From assembly GCA_023434265.1 (NCBI GenBank), contig JAEYTA010000011.1, positions 1 through 28,101 on the forward strand: 28,101 nt of DNA, given 5' to 3'. The DNA is from Pseudomonadota bacterium (GTDB lineage: Bacteria; Pseudomonadota; Alphaproteobacteria; Caulobacterales; Caulobacteraceae). Of this stretch, positions 1 to 8,018 are shown piece by piece. Below the pieces are notes generated by a model. That model saw nothing but the letters and a program-made list of their open reading frames with translations. It searched no databases and was not told the DNA's origin. How positions within the stretch are numbered: position 1 is the first letter of the stretch; every line of letters starts with the position of its first letter. The translations under genes were made by a program, and so were the position numbers.

Positions 1-105
1 GTGGGCGATGATCTCGTGGTCGTTCTCGAGCGTCACGCGGAACGTCGCGTTCGGCAGCAGTTCGCTGACGACGCCGGGAAACTCGAGCAGTTCTTCCTTG
101 GCCAT
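1..105 (-). CDS. infA: Translation initiation factor IF-1 (N-terminal 35 residues, cut by window edge)
   Basis: The leftward frame begins MAKEELLEFPGVVSELLPNA and continues to DHEIIAH at the window edge, which is the well-conserved start of bacterial IF-1, a small OB-fold protein that binds the 30S A site during initiation. The complete protein is normally about 72 residues, so roughly half is visible. The ATG at 105-103 is preceded by a GGGAGG ribosome binding site. Two GANTC sites (126-130 and 183-187) lie upstream; these are CcrM methylation targets in Caulobacterales, but whether they matter here is unknown. The identification is secure despite truncation. Confidence 0.95.
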   Translation of the reverse strand, partial: MAKEELLEFPGVVSELLPNATFRVTLENDHEIIAH

Positions 106-201
106 GCGGCCTCCCACGCCCGGTGGAATCGAGTGATCGCGCGCGCCGGGCGGGGACGCGCGTGAAACGGGTGGGGCGTAATGACTCAAAACGCGCGGAT
201 A

Positions 202-342
202 GTCGAGGGAGGGTCGAGGGTCGAGGGTCGAGGAGCGAGGGTCTAGGGGCGAGGGAGGGCGTCGCAGACCCGGCAGCTCCGGGACCTGGTCGGAAGGGCG
301 CGTTCAAGAGGGGAACCCCTCCCCCCTCGACCCTCGACCCTC
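202..342. repeat. Family A palindromic repeat (7-bp units), intergenic copy
   Basis: The left arm (about 202-258) is a run of 7-bp units related to CGAGGGT, for example GAGGGTCGAGGGTCGAGG. The right arm (about 316-342) is the inverted version, CCCCTCGACCCTCGACCC. The core between them has GCAGACC and GGACCTGG motifs. The same architecture, with related heptamers and a similar core, recurs at 23063-23173 inside the terminase gene. It fills the gap between infA and the UPF0262 gene. No credible gene is seen in 106-349; the rightward open frame there is repeat-derived. The element could act as a hairpin terminator for the leftward UPF0262 transcript. Confidence 0.75.
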
Positions 343-349
343 CGGCGCG

Positions 350-811
350 TCAGCGCCGGTACAGCGCCGTCACCAGGGTGAACAGCCGGCGGGCGGTTTC
401 ATGGTCGACGGCGACCTTGCCTTCCAGCCGCGCCTTGAGCAGCTCGGCCCCTTCGTTGTGCAGTCCTCGCCGGCCCATGTCGACGGCCTCGATCTTGCCG
501 GCGTCGGCGCCGCGCAGCACCTCGTAGTAGCTGTCGCAGATGTCGATGTAGTCCTTCACCGCCTTGTTCAGCGGCGTCAGCGACAGGCCGTGCGCCTTCG
601 AGAAGTCCGGCCCCTTCACGTCGAGCACCAGCCGACCGTCGAGCAGCGACAGGGTCAGGCGCCAGGGCCCCTCGCCCGCGCCGACCGGTTCGAAGCTGTT
701 CTTCTCGAGCAGGTCGAAGATGGCGACACGCCGCTCGTGTTCGACCTCCGCGCTGGCGGGCGGGAGGGTCGCGGGGTCGAGATCGACCGAAACCAGCCGG
801 CGCTCGCTCAC
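350..811 (-). CDS. UPF0262 family protein
   Basis: This 153-residue protein matches the UPF0262 family, conserved in alphaproteobacteria and of unknown function. Visible family features are the N-terminal SERRLVSVDLD, the central ERRVAIFDLLEKNSF and the C-terminal FSKAHGLSLTPLNKAVKDYI, followed by DICDSYYEV. I chose the GTG at 811 because it gives the family's usual length and forms a GTGA overlap with the stop of the upstream DUF2948 gene, so the two are probably translationally coupled. In many alphaproteobacteria this gene sits between hisD and a low-molecular-weight phosphatase gene next to infA. Here both flanking genes are absent and a repeat element lies on the infA side. Family assignment is confident; biochemical role is unknown. 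Confidence 0.88.
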   Translation of the reverse strand: MSERRLVSVDLDPATLPPASAEVEHERRVAIFDLLEKNSFEPVGAGEGPWRLTLSLLDGRLVLDVKGPDFSKAHGLSLTPLNKAVKDYIDICDSYYEVLRGADAGKIEAVDMGRRGLHNEGAELLKARLEGKVAVDHETARRLFTLVTALYRR

Positions 812-1293
812 GAAGCCGGCGCTCCGGCCCCGTTCTCCTCCACGGGGTGGGTTGGCGCGGTCCCGGCCGGCCAGCGCTCGGACAGGTCGGTCAGCACGGC
901 GTCGAGGCATTCCACGTCGATGCGCAGGTCGCCGCCGCCGGCGAACATCAGGATCACCGCCCCGCCCGGCGCCTCGCCCGGGGCGAAGTCGATGGCGAGC
1001 AGTTCCAGCGCATGCTCCGGCCCGCGCGGCAGGCGGCGGCTCTTCACCGCCAGCACGTCGCCGAACTGCATGGCCGCCATCACCCGCGTGCCGCCGCACT
1101 CCCAGCAGAACCGGCTCAGGGCCAGGGTCACCCGCCGGGCGTTGCGCTCCCAGACGATGTCGACCGGGCGCAGGATGGCGTCCTGCAGGGCCGCCGAGAT
1201 GATCTGAAGGTCGTCGGCGTCCTCGGCGAGCAAGCGCAGGGGTTCGACCGAAGCCGTGTCCGCCGCCTCCCTGTCCGTCGCCTCAGTGTTCAT
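808..1293 (-). CDS. DUF2948 family protein
   Basis: This 161-residue protein belongs to DUF2948, a family of unknown function usually found directly after murA in alphaproteobacteria. Recognisable stretches are EPLRLLAEDADDLQIISAALQD, FCWECGG and the region FAGGGDLRIDVECLDAVLTDL near the C-terminus. The ATG at 1293 gives MNTEATDREAADT before the conserved core and overlaps the end of murA by 11 bp. The 3' end overlaps the UPF0262 start. The overlaps on both sides indicate one leftward transcript with murA. No catalytic motif is visible, so no function is proposed. Confidence 0.88.
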   Translation of the reverse strand: MNTEATDREAADTASVEPLRLLAEDADDLQIISAALQDAILRPVDIVWERNARRVTLALSRFCWECGGTRVMAAMQFGDVLAVKSRRLPRGPEHALELLAIDFAPGEAPGGAVILMFAGGGDLRIDVECLDAVLTDLSERWPAGTAPTHPVEENGAGAPAS

Positions 1294-2572
1294 GCTCGTC
1301 GCCCTTGATCCGCCGAATCTCCGCGCCGCAGGCGCCCAGCTTCTCTTCCAAACGTTCGAAGCCGCGATCCAGATGATACACGCGTCCGACCGTCGTCTCA
1401 CCCTGGGCCGCCAGACCGGCGATGACCAGGCTGACCGAAGCCCTCAGGTCGGTGGCCATCACCGGCGCCCCGTGCAGCGCCTCGACGCCCCTCACCACCG
1501 CCTCGCCGGCGTGGACGTGGATGTCCGCGCCCAGCCGGCCCAGCTCGGGGGCGTGCATGAAGCGGTTTTCGAAGATGTTCTCGTGGATGACGCTCTCGCC
1601 TTCGGCCAGCGTCATCAGGGCCATGAACTGGGCCTGCAGGTCGGTGGCGAACCCGGGATAGACCTCGGTCGCCACGTTGACGGCCTTGAGGCGCACCGCG
1701 GGGTCGCGGCGGACGATCACGCCGTCCGCGGTCGGCGTCACCTCGACGCCGGCGAGGACCATCTTCTCCGTCAGGGCCTGCATAAGCTCCGGCCGCGCGC
1801 GGGTCAGACGAACCTCGCCGCCAGCCATGGCGGCGGCGACGGCGTAGGAGCCCATCTCGATGCGGTCGGCGATCACCGGCCAGTCGGCGCCGCCCAGCGA
1901 GGTCACGCCGGTGATGACCAGCTGGTCGGTGTCCAGGCCCTCGACCTTCGCGCCCATGGCGATCAGGCACCGCGCCAGGTCGCCGATCTCCGGCTCCCGC
2001 GCGGCGTTCTTCAGCACCGTCACCCCGTCGGCCAGGACGGCGGCCAGCAGGGCGTGCTCGGTGGCGCCGACCGAGACAAACGGAAACTCGATCTCGGCCC
2101 CGCGCAGCCCCGCCGGAGCCATGGCGGTCACATAGCCCTCGTCCAGTTCGATCGACGCCCCCAGCGCCGTCAGCGCCTGCAGGTGGAGATCGACCGGTCG
2201 CGCCCCGATGGTGCAGCCGCCCGGCAGAGACACCTTGGCGTGGCCGGTGCGGGCCAGCAGCGGACCCAGCACGTTGAAGCTGGCCCGCATCTGGCGCACC
2301 AGATCATAGGGCGCGAAGGTCGAGGCGATCTCGCGGGCGTGGAACAAGGTCTCCTGCTCCCCGCCGTGCCCGTTCTCCGTCACCTCCACGCCCAGCGCCC
2401 GCAACAGCTTGCCGAGAAACTTGGTGTCGGCCAGTCGCGGCATGTTGGTCAGCCGCAGCGGCTGGTCGGTCAGGATGGACGCCGCCATCAGCTTCAGGGC
2501 GGAGTTCTTGGCGCCGCTGACCGGAATCGTTCCGTTCAGCCGGGCGCCGCCGGTGATGGCGATGCTGTCCAT
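1283..2572 (-). CDS. murA: UDP-N-acetylglucosamine 1-carboxyvinyltransferase (MurA)
   Basis: MurA transfers enolpyruvate from PEP to UDP-GlcNAc, the first committed step of peptidoglycan synthesis, in the cytoplasm. The 429-residue length is normal for the family. The N-terminal GARLNGTIPVSGAKNSAL contains the conserved Lys22-Asn23 pair. The catalytic loop LPGGCTIGARPVDLH carries the PEP-binding Cys120, the fosfomycin target, so the enzyme is of the Cys (sensitive) type. The C-terminal half keeps FATDLQAQFMAL and DRGFERLEEKL. I chose the ATG at 2572 (MDSIAITGG), with AAGAGA upstream, over an in-frame ATG at 2605 that has no ribosome binding site and adds residues the family lacks. It heads the transcript through DUF2948 and UPF0262. 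Confidence 0.97.
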   Translation of the reverse strand: MDSIAITGGARLNGTIPVSGAKNSALKLMAASILTDQPLRLTNMPRLADTKFLGKLLRALGVEVTENGHGGEQETLFHAREIASTFAPYDLVRQMRASFNVLGPLLARTGHAKVSLPGGCTIGARPVDLHLQALTALGASIELDEGYVTAMAPAGLRGAEIEFPFVSVGATEHALLAAVLADGVTVLKNAAREPEIGDLARCLIAMGAKVEGLDTDQLVITGVTSLGGADWPVIADRIEMGSYAVAAAMAGGEVRLTRARPELMQALTEKMVLAGVEVTPTADGVIVRRDPAVRLKAVNVATEVYPGFATDLQAQFMALMTLAEGESVIHENIFENRFMHAPELGRLGADIHVHAGEAVVRGVEALHGAPVMATDLRASVSLVIAGLAAQGETTVGRVYHLDRGFERLEEKLGACGAEIRRIKGDEHEH

Positions 2573-2685
2573 GTCGTCTCTTGTGGCCGGCCCATGAAGC
2601 GACATGCCGGGCCGGCGGGGGATCGGCTATCTAGCGCGGACAGCGGGGCCTGCGAAAGGCCGCGCTGGCGCGGCGGCGATGACTT

Positions 2686-2859
2686 TCAGTTGCTCGGTCT
2701 TGCCGGCCGGGCGATCGCCTTGCGCCGGCGGAGATTGGCGCGGAGCGCGGCGGCCAGCCGCAACGCCTTCTCCGACTTCGCCTTCACGGCGGGCGACTCG
2801 ACCGGAGCCGGTTCGGCGGCCGGGGGGGTCTCTGGGGCGGGGATCGGAGCCTTGTCCAT
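2686..2859 (-). CDS. Small basic hypothetical protein (57 aa)
   Basis: A short leftward frame runs from ATG at 2859 to TGA at 2686. The N-terminal half is rich in Pro, Ala and Glu (MDKAPIPAPETPPAAEPAPV). The C-terminal half is a basic helix, SEKALRLAAALRANLRRRKA. Small alphaproteobacterial proteins ending in a similar ALRANLxRRK helix are familiar to me but have no assigned function; nucleic-acid or membrane binding is only a guess from charge. It lies 113 bp upstream of murA in the same direction and could share its promoter region. Codon use matches the host. A larger leftward open frame overlapping it (2627-3037) runs through the tRNA and is not the gene. Confidence 0.65.
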   Translation of the reverse strand: MDKAPIPAPETPPAAEPAPVESPAVKAKSEKALRLAAALRANLRRRKAIARPARPSN

Positions 2860-2958
2860 GAGTCGATTGGACCCGCTGGCAAACTTTTCCGCAAGCTTCC
2901 GAATTGGGGGCTTCCCCAGTTGTCCCCGGTTGGCTATAGGGCCCGCTCCTCAGGTTTC

Positions 2959-3033
<75 letters not shown>

Positions 3034-3040
3034 CCACAGC

Positions 3041-3071
3041 AACGGGGCCCGGCTGATCGCCGGGCCCCGTT
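3041..3071. terminator. Strong GC hairpin between tRNA-Thr and the RTX gene
   Basis: AACGGGGCCCGG (3041-3052) and CCGGGCCCCGTT (3060-3071) form a perfect 12-bp stem with a 7-nt loop. It lies 8 nt after the tRNA CCA end and 51 nt beyond the stop of the leftward RTX gene, so it probably terminates both transcripts. There is no long T-tract on either side, so it is an atypical intrinsic terminator. Confidence 0.75.
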
Positions 3072-3122
3072 CGCGTTTCAGCGGCGGCTCCCGGGGTCCC
3101 GGAACCGCGATCCGACGCAGCC

Positions 3123-5762
3123 TCAACCGAAGAAGTCGTCGGCCTGGGCCGGCGGCGGCAGGATCCCGGTCGCCAGCCCGCCCATAGGCTCGCCCCCGAT
3201 GTCGAACAGGCCGTCGGCGAACTGCAGCTGCTCGATGGTGATGAGCCTGTCCGTCCCGTCGGCCCCCACGATGGTGGTCACGCCGTTGGCGTAGCTGATG
3301 GCGTAGTCCGCCCGCACACCGGAGAAGACCGCGGTGTCGTAGCCGGCCCCGCCAGTCAGGACGTCGTTCCCGACGCCGCCGATCAGGAAGTCGTCTCCGC
3401 CGAACCCGCGCAGGTCGTCATCGCCGCCGCGACCGGAGAGGGTGTTGGCGCCCTCGTTGCCGAGAATCCGGTTGGCCGAGTTGCTGCCGGTCAGGTCGAT
3501 GGCGGCGGTCCCGCCGGTGCTGGTGGTGCGCAGAACCTCGACCTCCGACCCGGACCCGAGGGCGTAGCTGACGCTGGCGCGGACCTCGTCGGTCCCGCCG
3601 CCGCCGCTCTCGACCACCACGTCGGCCGCGTCGTCGACGAAGTAGAGGTCGTCGCCGGCGCCGCCGGCGAGGCGATCGACGCCCGAGCCGCCGTTCAGCG
3701 AGTCGTGCCCGCCGCCGCCGTACAGCCGGTCGTCCCCGGCGCCGCCGCTGAGCACGTCGTCGCCGTTCAACCCGTTGATGATTTCCGAGACGCCCGAGCC
3801 GGTCAGCACGTCGGCGCCCGACGAGCCGCTGGTCACCGTCGCCGGATTGCCGTCGAGGTCGTAGGGCCCGTCGGCGAACTCGAGCCGCTCGACGCCCACG
3901 AGGGTGTCGGTCCCGTCCGGGCCTCTGACGGTCGTCACGCCGCCGGCGGTGCTGATCAAATAGGCCGAACGGCGGCCGGAGAAGACCGCCGTGTCCGCGC
4001 CCGCTCCGCCGTCGAGACGATCATCGCCCGCGCCGCCGGTGATCCGGTCGTCGCCGCCGAAGCCCTTGATCTGGTCGTCGCCCTCGAAGCCGCGCAGGAT
4101 GTTGATCCCGTCGTTGCCCAGCAGGGTGTTGGCCAGTTCGTTGCCGGCGAGGTTGATCTCGGTCGTCGCCGCCGTGGATGCGGTCCGCAAAATCTCGACC
4201 TCCGCCCCTGAAGCCAGCGCGTAGCTGGACTGGGCGCGAATGGTGTCCAGTCCTTCGCCGGCCGCCTCCTCGACTACGTCGAGGCCATTGTTGACGTAGT
4301 AGACGTCGTCGCCCACGCCCCCCGCCATGCGGTCCACGCCCGAGGCGCCGTTGAGGAAGTCCGCCCCGGCGCCGCCCTGAAGGTCGTCCGCACCGGAGCC
4401 GCCGACCAGTTCGTCGTCGCCATCCTCGCCGAACAGGACGTCATCGCCCGTACCGCCGTTCAGGACGTCCGCCTGCAGGCCGCCGTGCAGTTCGTCGGCG
4501 CCGCCGTCGCCCGCCAGCGCGTCGGCGCCTTCGCCGCCGTCCAGCCAGTCGCTGCCCAGACCGCCTTCCAGACGGTCGTCGCCGGCCTCGCCGTAGAGAG
4601 TGTCGTGCCCGTCGGCTCCGGCCAGCCGGTCGGCGCCGTCGCCGCCCTCCAACACATTGGCCTCGGCGTTGCCGGTCAGCATGTCGTCGAAGGCGCCGCC
4701 GACGAGGTTCTCGATCGAGGTAAGCGAGTCGGAACCTGCCGCTCCGGTCGCCTGGGCGTTGACGAGGCCCAGGTCGAGGGTCAGCGCCCCGGCGGCGCTG
4801 CTGTAATCCGCCGTGTCCGCCCCTTCGCCGCCGTCGAGCGCATCGTCGCCGAGACCGCCGATGAGGAGATCGTCCCCGGCCTCGCCGAACAGCGAGTCGT
4901 CGCCGCCGTCGCCCTGCAGCCAATCGCGACCGTCGGCCCCCGCCAGCCAGTCATTGTCATCGCCGCCGTGGAGTTCATCCGCGCCCCCTGCGCCGGCCAG
5001 CAGGTCGTTGCCGCCCAGGCCAAAGAAGGTGACCTTGCCATCATCGACTCCGCTCCCCTCGGCGGTGATGGCGTTAGCGGCCGCGTTTCCGGTGACGGTG
5101 GACACGTATCCGGAGCCGACGTGGGCCCGGACATTCTCGAAGCCTGCGATCGCCACGGTGGAGGCTGAGCCGATGCCGAGGTTCCCCGTCGCGAGGCCGA
5201 GTCCGAGATCGACGTCCCAGCCGATATTCAACTCCAGCAGATCAGTCCCGGCTCCGCCGACAAGATCGCCGGCGCGGCCGCTGAAGGAGCCGCTGAGGAA
5301 GATTCGGTCGTCCCCCTCGCCAGCGTCAACAGTCGCTCCGGCATAGACCCAGATCTGATCCGCGCCGGCGCCCGTGTGGACGAATGTGTCCACGCCCTCG
5401 TTGAGGCTCACGAAGTCGGCCCCGTTGCCCAGCAGAATGGATTCGATGGAGGTCAGCGTGAACCGTTGGTTTCCCGCGATGAAGAGAAGCCCTCCGCTGG
5501 TGGACGAAACCTGAGTCGAATTGATCCGCGTCGCGTCGATGGTGTCGAAGCCGTCGCCGCCGTTGATGGCGCCGTCCGGCGGCGACGGGCTGACGAAGGA
5601 CACGCCCGTGAAGCGGAAGGTGTCGTCGCCGGCGCCGCCGTTCAGCGTGTCGGCGCCGAAACCGCCGTTGATAAGGTCGTCGCCGTCGAGGCCGTTGATC
5701 TCGTCGACCCCGTCCGTCCCCTCCAGCGTGTCGTTGCCGCTGGTCCCGTTGACGATCGCCAT
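3123..5762 (-). CDS. RTX-type calcium-binding repeat protein, probable type I secretion substrate
   Basis: This 879-residue acidic protein consists largely of glycine-aspartate nonapeptides of the GGxGxDxLx type, which bind calcium in parallel beta rolls. Repeat blocks lie near residues 6-50, 248-313, 365-485, 546-590, 648-706 and 766-811. It has no N-terminal signal peptide; the C-terminus ends in PPPAQADDFFG, as expected for an uncleaved type I secretion signal. Two long homologous modules, residues 469-640 and 688-859, each run from LNGxSGVDR through SYALxSGxEVE and TAVFSG to FADG, showing an internal duplication. No protease, lipase or adhesin domain is recognisable. The first 50-240 residues include a beta-rich non-repeat part. 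No ABC/HlyD/TolC secretion genes lie in this window. A surface-layer or adhesive role is possible but unproven. Confidence 0.9.
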   Translation of the reverse strand: MAIVNGTSGNDTLEGTDGVDEINGLDGDDLINGGFGADTLNGGAGDDTFRFTGVSFVSPSPPDGAINGGDGFDTIDATRINSTQVSSTSGGLLFIAGNQRFTLTSIESILLGNGADFVSLNEGVDTFVHTGAGADQIWVYAGATVDAGEGDDRIFLSGSFSGRAGDLVGGAGTDLLELNIGWDVDLGLGLATGNLGIGSASTVAIAGFENVRAHVGSGYVSTVTGNAAANAITAEGSGVDDGKVTFFGLGGNDLLAGAGGADELHGGDDNDWLAGADGRDWLQGDGGDDSLFGEAGDDLLIGGLGDDALDGGEGADTADYSSAAGALTLDLGLVNAQATGAAGSDSLTSIENLVGGAFDDMLTGNAEANVLEGGDGADRLAGADGHDTLYGEAGDDRLEGGLGSDWLDGGEGADALAGDGGADELHGGLQADVLNGGTGDDVLFGEDGDDELVGGSGADDLQGGAGADFLNGASGVDRMAGGVGDDVYYVNNGLDVVEEAAGEGLDTIRAQSSYALASGAEVEILRTASTAATTEINLAGNELANTLLGNDGINILRGFEGDDQIKGFGGDDRITGGAGDDRLDGGAGADTAVFSGRRSAYLISTAGGVTTVRGPDGTDTLVGVERLEFADGPYDLDGNPATVTSGSSGADVLTGSGVSEIINGLNGDDVLSGGAGDDRLYGGGGHDSLNGGSGVDRLAGGAGDDLYFVDDAADVVVESGGGGTDEVRASVSYALGSGSEVEVLRTTSTGGTAAIDLTGSNSANRILGNEGANTLSGRGGDDDLRGFGGDDFLIGGVGNDVLTGGAGYDTAVFSGVRADYAISYANGVTTIVGADGTDRLITIEQLQFADGLFDIGGEPMGGLATGILPPPAQADDFFG

Positions 5763-5849
5763 GTGAAGTCCCCCCGCGCCTCGCGCCTGTGACGCAGGAG
5801 TAGCGTGGAGCGGTTCCGTCGCAACGCAGCATTGTATGGCCGGAAAGAC

Positions 5850-5858
5850 TTATCCACA
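5850..5858 (+). promoter_or_regulatory. Perfect DnaA box
   Basis: TTATCCACA, the consensus DnaA-binding 9-mer, occurs once in the 114-bp gap between the RTX gene start (5762) and the end of the 5877-6311 gene. It lies about 90 bp upstream of the RTX ATG. DnaA also acts as a transcription factor in Caulobacter, so cell-cycle control of the RTX gene is possible. A single site can arise by chance, and no cluster suggesting an origin is present. Confidence 0.45.
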
Positions 5859-5876
5859 GACCGCGGCCGGGCGGCC

Positions 5877-6311
5877 CTAGACCGCGCGGGGTTCGCTGCG
5901 GCGGTCCTCCAGGCCGCCGCGGCGGTCGGCGTGGCGGCGGTCGCCCTGGCGGCGGCCGCCGTTGAGCATCATCAGCTCCAGCCGGATCTCGATCAGACGC
6001 TGCTCCAGCGAGCCCAGGGCCAGCATCAGGATGGCGGCGCCCAGGGCAGCGGTCTCGAAGCCGATGGCAACCACCGGCACGCCGACGCCGACCAGCTCGC
6101 TGGCCAGCAGGGTCAGGGCGATCACCGCCGCCATCAGGCCGACGCCATAGGCGCCGATGGTCTTGAGCAACGACCGGGCCGGCGCGTCGCGGTTGATCCG
6201 CGTGCCGGGCCGACGGCGATCGCGGCGCCGGCGCTCGGTGCGCACGCGCCGGTCCCCGACCTGGTCCTGGTCCTCGATCCGCTCGGCGACGCCGTCCGCT
6301 TCCATGGCCAT
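5877..6311 (-). CDS. Small membrane protein with arginine-rich tails
   Basis: I do not recognise this 144-residue protein. The N-terminal third is charged and arginine-rich (RRVRTERRRRDRRRPGTR). Two hydrophobic segments follow, at about residues 47-70 (KTIGAYGVGLMAAVIALTLL) and 76-98 (GVPVVAIGFETAALGAAILM), and then a basic C-terminal tail containing NGGRRQGDRRHADRR. It is probably an inner-membrane hairpin with both ends in the cytoplasm. The ATG at 6311 is preceded by AGGGGAG at good spacing; a second ATG two codons later is possible. It begins 13 bp after the TadE/G-like gene and is likely the last gene of that leftward operon, so a role in pilus or envelope function is a context-based guess. 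Confidence 0.75.
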   Translation of the reverse strand: MAMEADGVAERIEDQDQVGDRRVRTERRRRDRRRPGTRINRDAPARSLLKTIGAYGVGLMAAVIALTLLASELVGVGVPVVAIGFETAALGAAILMLALGSLEQRLIEIRLELMMLNGGRRQGDRRHADRRGGLEDRRSEPRAV

Positions 6312-6324
6312 GCGATCCGCTCCC

Positions 6325-7590
6325 CTACTCGATCAGCCGGGCGCCGCCGCGCGGCCCCACCCCGGCGGGCACCGGCACGTCGCTGGCGTCATAGTCGGCG
6401 TTGATGAACAGCGAGGGCGAGCCCTTCATCTGCATCTCCTTGGCCACGATCACGGTCCAGGCGCTGTCGCGCGCCACGTCGGCGTCGCCCTCGACGATCA
6501 GCCGCGCCGACGGGACGTAGATCACCCCCAGCAGGCTCTCGACATTGTCGGCCGAGATGATGAAGTCCTGGCGATTGCCGCGCATGGCGCCCATGACGAT
6601 GCCGGCGTAGGGCCCGGTCTTGCGGCCGTCGAGATTGACCAGCGCCCGGTCGGTGAAGTCGAATTTCGACGCGGTGTCGAAGAACAGGACGACGTCCTCG
6701 CCCTCAAGCCGCGCATCCTCCTTCACCGTCAGCGCGCCCTGCAGGAAGAAGTGCTCGCCGGGGGCCAGGAGGACCCGTGCGGCGCCGGAGGCCTCGATGC
6801 CGCCGCAGTGGCGGCCGGCAGGCACATAGTGCACGCCCGAGGACACCTTCACCCGGTTGGCCAGTTCGATGACGGTGCAAAGGACGCCGATGCCCCCGCG
6901 CCGTTCAAGGTCGAGGTCGACGAACGGGTCGTCGATCGGGGCGGCGCCGGTGCTGGCCGACGGGCTGATCGAGCCGGCCGCCGTGGTCACCGCCTGCACG
7001 GAGGCGGCGGTGATGTTGCCGCCCTCGACGAGGATGTCGCGGTTGGAGTGAACCAGGCAGGCCGGAGCCTTCATCTGGCCTGAATCCCGGATGTTCAGCA
7101 GCTTGGCGCCGTTGCTCCCGCTGATCAGCACGCACAGCGGCACCAGGCCGGCGGTCGAGGCGGTGGCGTCGCCGACGAAGTTCCAGCCGCCGGGCGGCAG
7201 CATGTTGGCGAAGAAGGAGGTGCGGTGGCCGCGCAGTAGCACGCGAATCGCCCTCTGGCCGCCGCGCTCGAGGATCTCGTAGCTGGCCTCGTAGGTCGGC
7301 GCGTCGACCCAGTCGCCCATCTGGCCGCGCACGAAGGCGTCGGCCCGCTCGCGCGCCGCCGAGCCGTCGGTGGCCAGGGCCAGCGCCGGCGCGCCGGCGA
7401 GGGCGGCGGCGTCGGCGATCGACTGCAGCCGGCCCTTGGCGGTGTGCACGGCCATCAGGTCGATGCCGCCCACGCCCAGCAGGATGATGGCCGGGCCGGC
7501 GAAGGCGAACTTGAGGGCGATCGAGCCGCGCTCCGATCGCCGCAGCCGACCGGCGAAGCGCGACGCCGCGCGGAGGAGACCCCCGATCAT
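6325..7590 (-). CDS. TadE/TadG-like pilus-assembly family protein
   Basis: The 421-residue protein starts with a basic region and then the segment ERGSIALKFAFAGPAIILLG, a single membrane helix (about residues 20-48), followed by HTAKGRLQSIADAAALAGA. This is the standard N-terminal Tad domain of TadG-like proteins of the tight-adherence (Flp pilus) system. The large remainder (about 60-421) is predicted to be periplasmic, beta-rich, and holds a few cysteines (for example CLVHSN and CGGIEAS). Family members help Flp pilus assembly or anchor envelope structures. The ATG at 7590 overlaps the stop of the upstream response regulator (ATGA), so the two are coupled. Other tad genes are not in this window, so this is a dispersed paralogue. 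Confidence 0.82.
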   Translation of the reverse strand: MIGGLLRAASRFAGRLRRSERGSIALKFAFAGPAIILLGVGGIDLMAVHTAKGRLQSIADAAALAGAPALALATDGSAARERADAFVRGQMGDWVDAPTYEASYEILERGGQRAIRVLLRGHRTSFFANMLPPGGWNFVGDATASTAGLVPLCVLISGSNGAKLLNIRDSGQMKAPACLVHSNRDILVEGGNITAASVQAVTTAAGSISPSASTGAAPIDDPFVDLDLERRGGIGVLCTVIELANRVKVSSGVHYVPAGRHCGGIEASGAARVLLAPGEHFFLQGALTVKEDARLEGEDVVLFFDTASKFDFTDRALVNLDGRKTGPYAGIVMGAMRGNRQDFIISADNVESLLGVIYVPSARLIVEGDADVARDSAWTVIVAKEMQMKGSPSLFINADYDASDVPVPAGVGPRGGARLIE

Positions 7591-8018
7591 GCGGCCGCCG
7601 CCCGGTCGGCCACGGCCCGGCGCTCGGCGCGCAGGACATAGCGGATCTGGTAGGTCAATAGCCTCCAGTTGAGCGGCTTCATTACGAAGGAGGTCGCGCC
7701 AAGGTGGAAGCAGCGGTCGATCGCCTCGACGTCCTCACGGCCGGTCTGGACGATCACGGCGGTGTCGCGCAGGGCCGGGTCCTCGCGCATCCGGGCGAGC
7801 ACCGCGAAGCCGTCGGTGCCGGGCATCTCGAGATCCAGCAGCACCACGTCGTAGTGCTGCTCTCGCATGCGAGTCAGCGCTTCCTCGCCGCCGGAGGCGA
7901 CGTCGACGATGGTGCTGGGAGCGGCGAGATTGACCTGGGCGAATTCGCGCAGGATCGGGTCGTCGTCGACGAACAGGAGCCGCGCGTCGTCCTCGAGGAC
8001 GTAGAAAAAACCACTCAT
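7587..8018 (-). CDS. Single-domain response regulator (receiver only)
   Basis: This 143-residue protein is a CheY-like receiver with a short C-terminal helix and no output domain. The acidic pocket is D18-D20 (FVDDDP), the phosphoacceptor is D62 (LLDLEMPG), the switch Thr is T92 (VQTGRED), and the conserved Lys is K114 (FVMKPLNW). The ATG at 8018 (MSGFFYVLED) has GGGAGG upstream, whereas the open frame continues far upstream through the kinase gene's antisense strand and is not coding there. It shares a 120-bp divergent gap with the hybrid kinase at 8139, a likely phosphodonor, and is translationally coupled to the TadE/G-like gene, suggesting that the phosphorelay influences surface attachment. 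Confidence 0.9.
   Translation of the reverse strand: MSGFFYVLEDDARLLFVDDDPILREFAQVNLAAPSTIVDVASGGEEALTRMREQHYDVVLLDLEMPGTDGFAVLARMREDPALRDTAVIVQTGREDVEAIDRCFHLGATSFVMKPLNWRLLTYQIRYVLRAERRAVADRAAAA

Noticed and set aside
202..342. CRISPR-like array
   Set aside because: The short 7-bp units are directly adjacent with no spacers, and the two arms are inverted to each other, so this is a palindromic element and not a CRISPR.
5850..5858. Replication origin
   Set aside because: Only one DnaA box is present and there is no AT-rich unwinding region or origin-linked gene set nearby.
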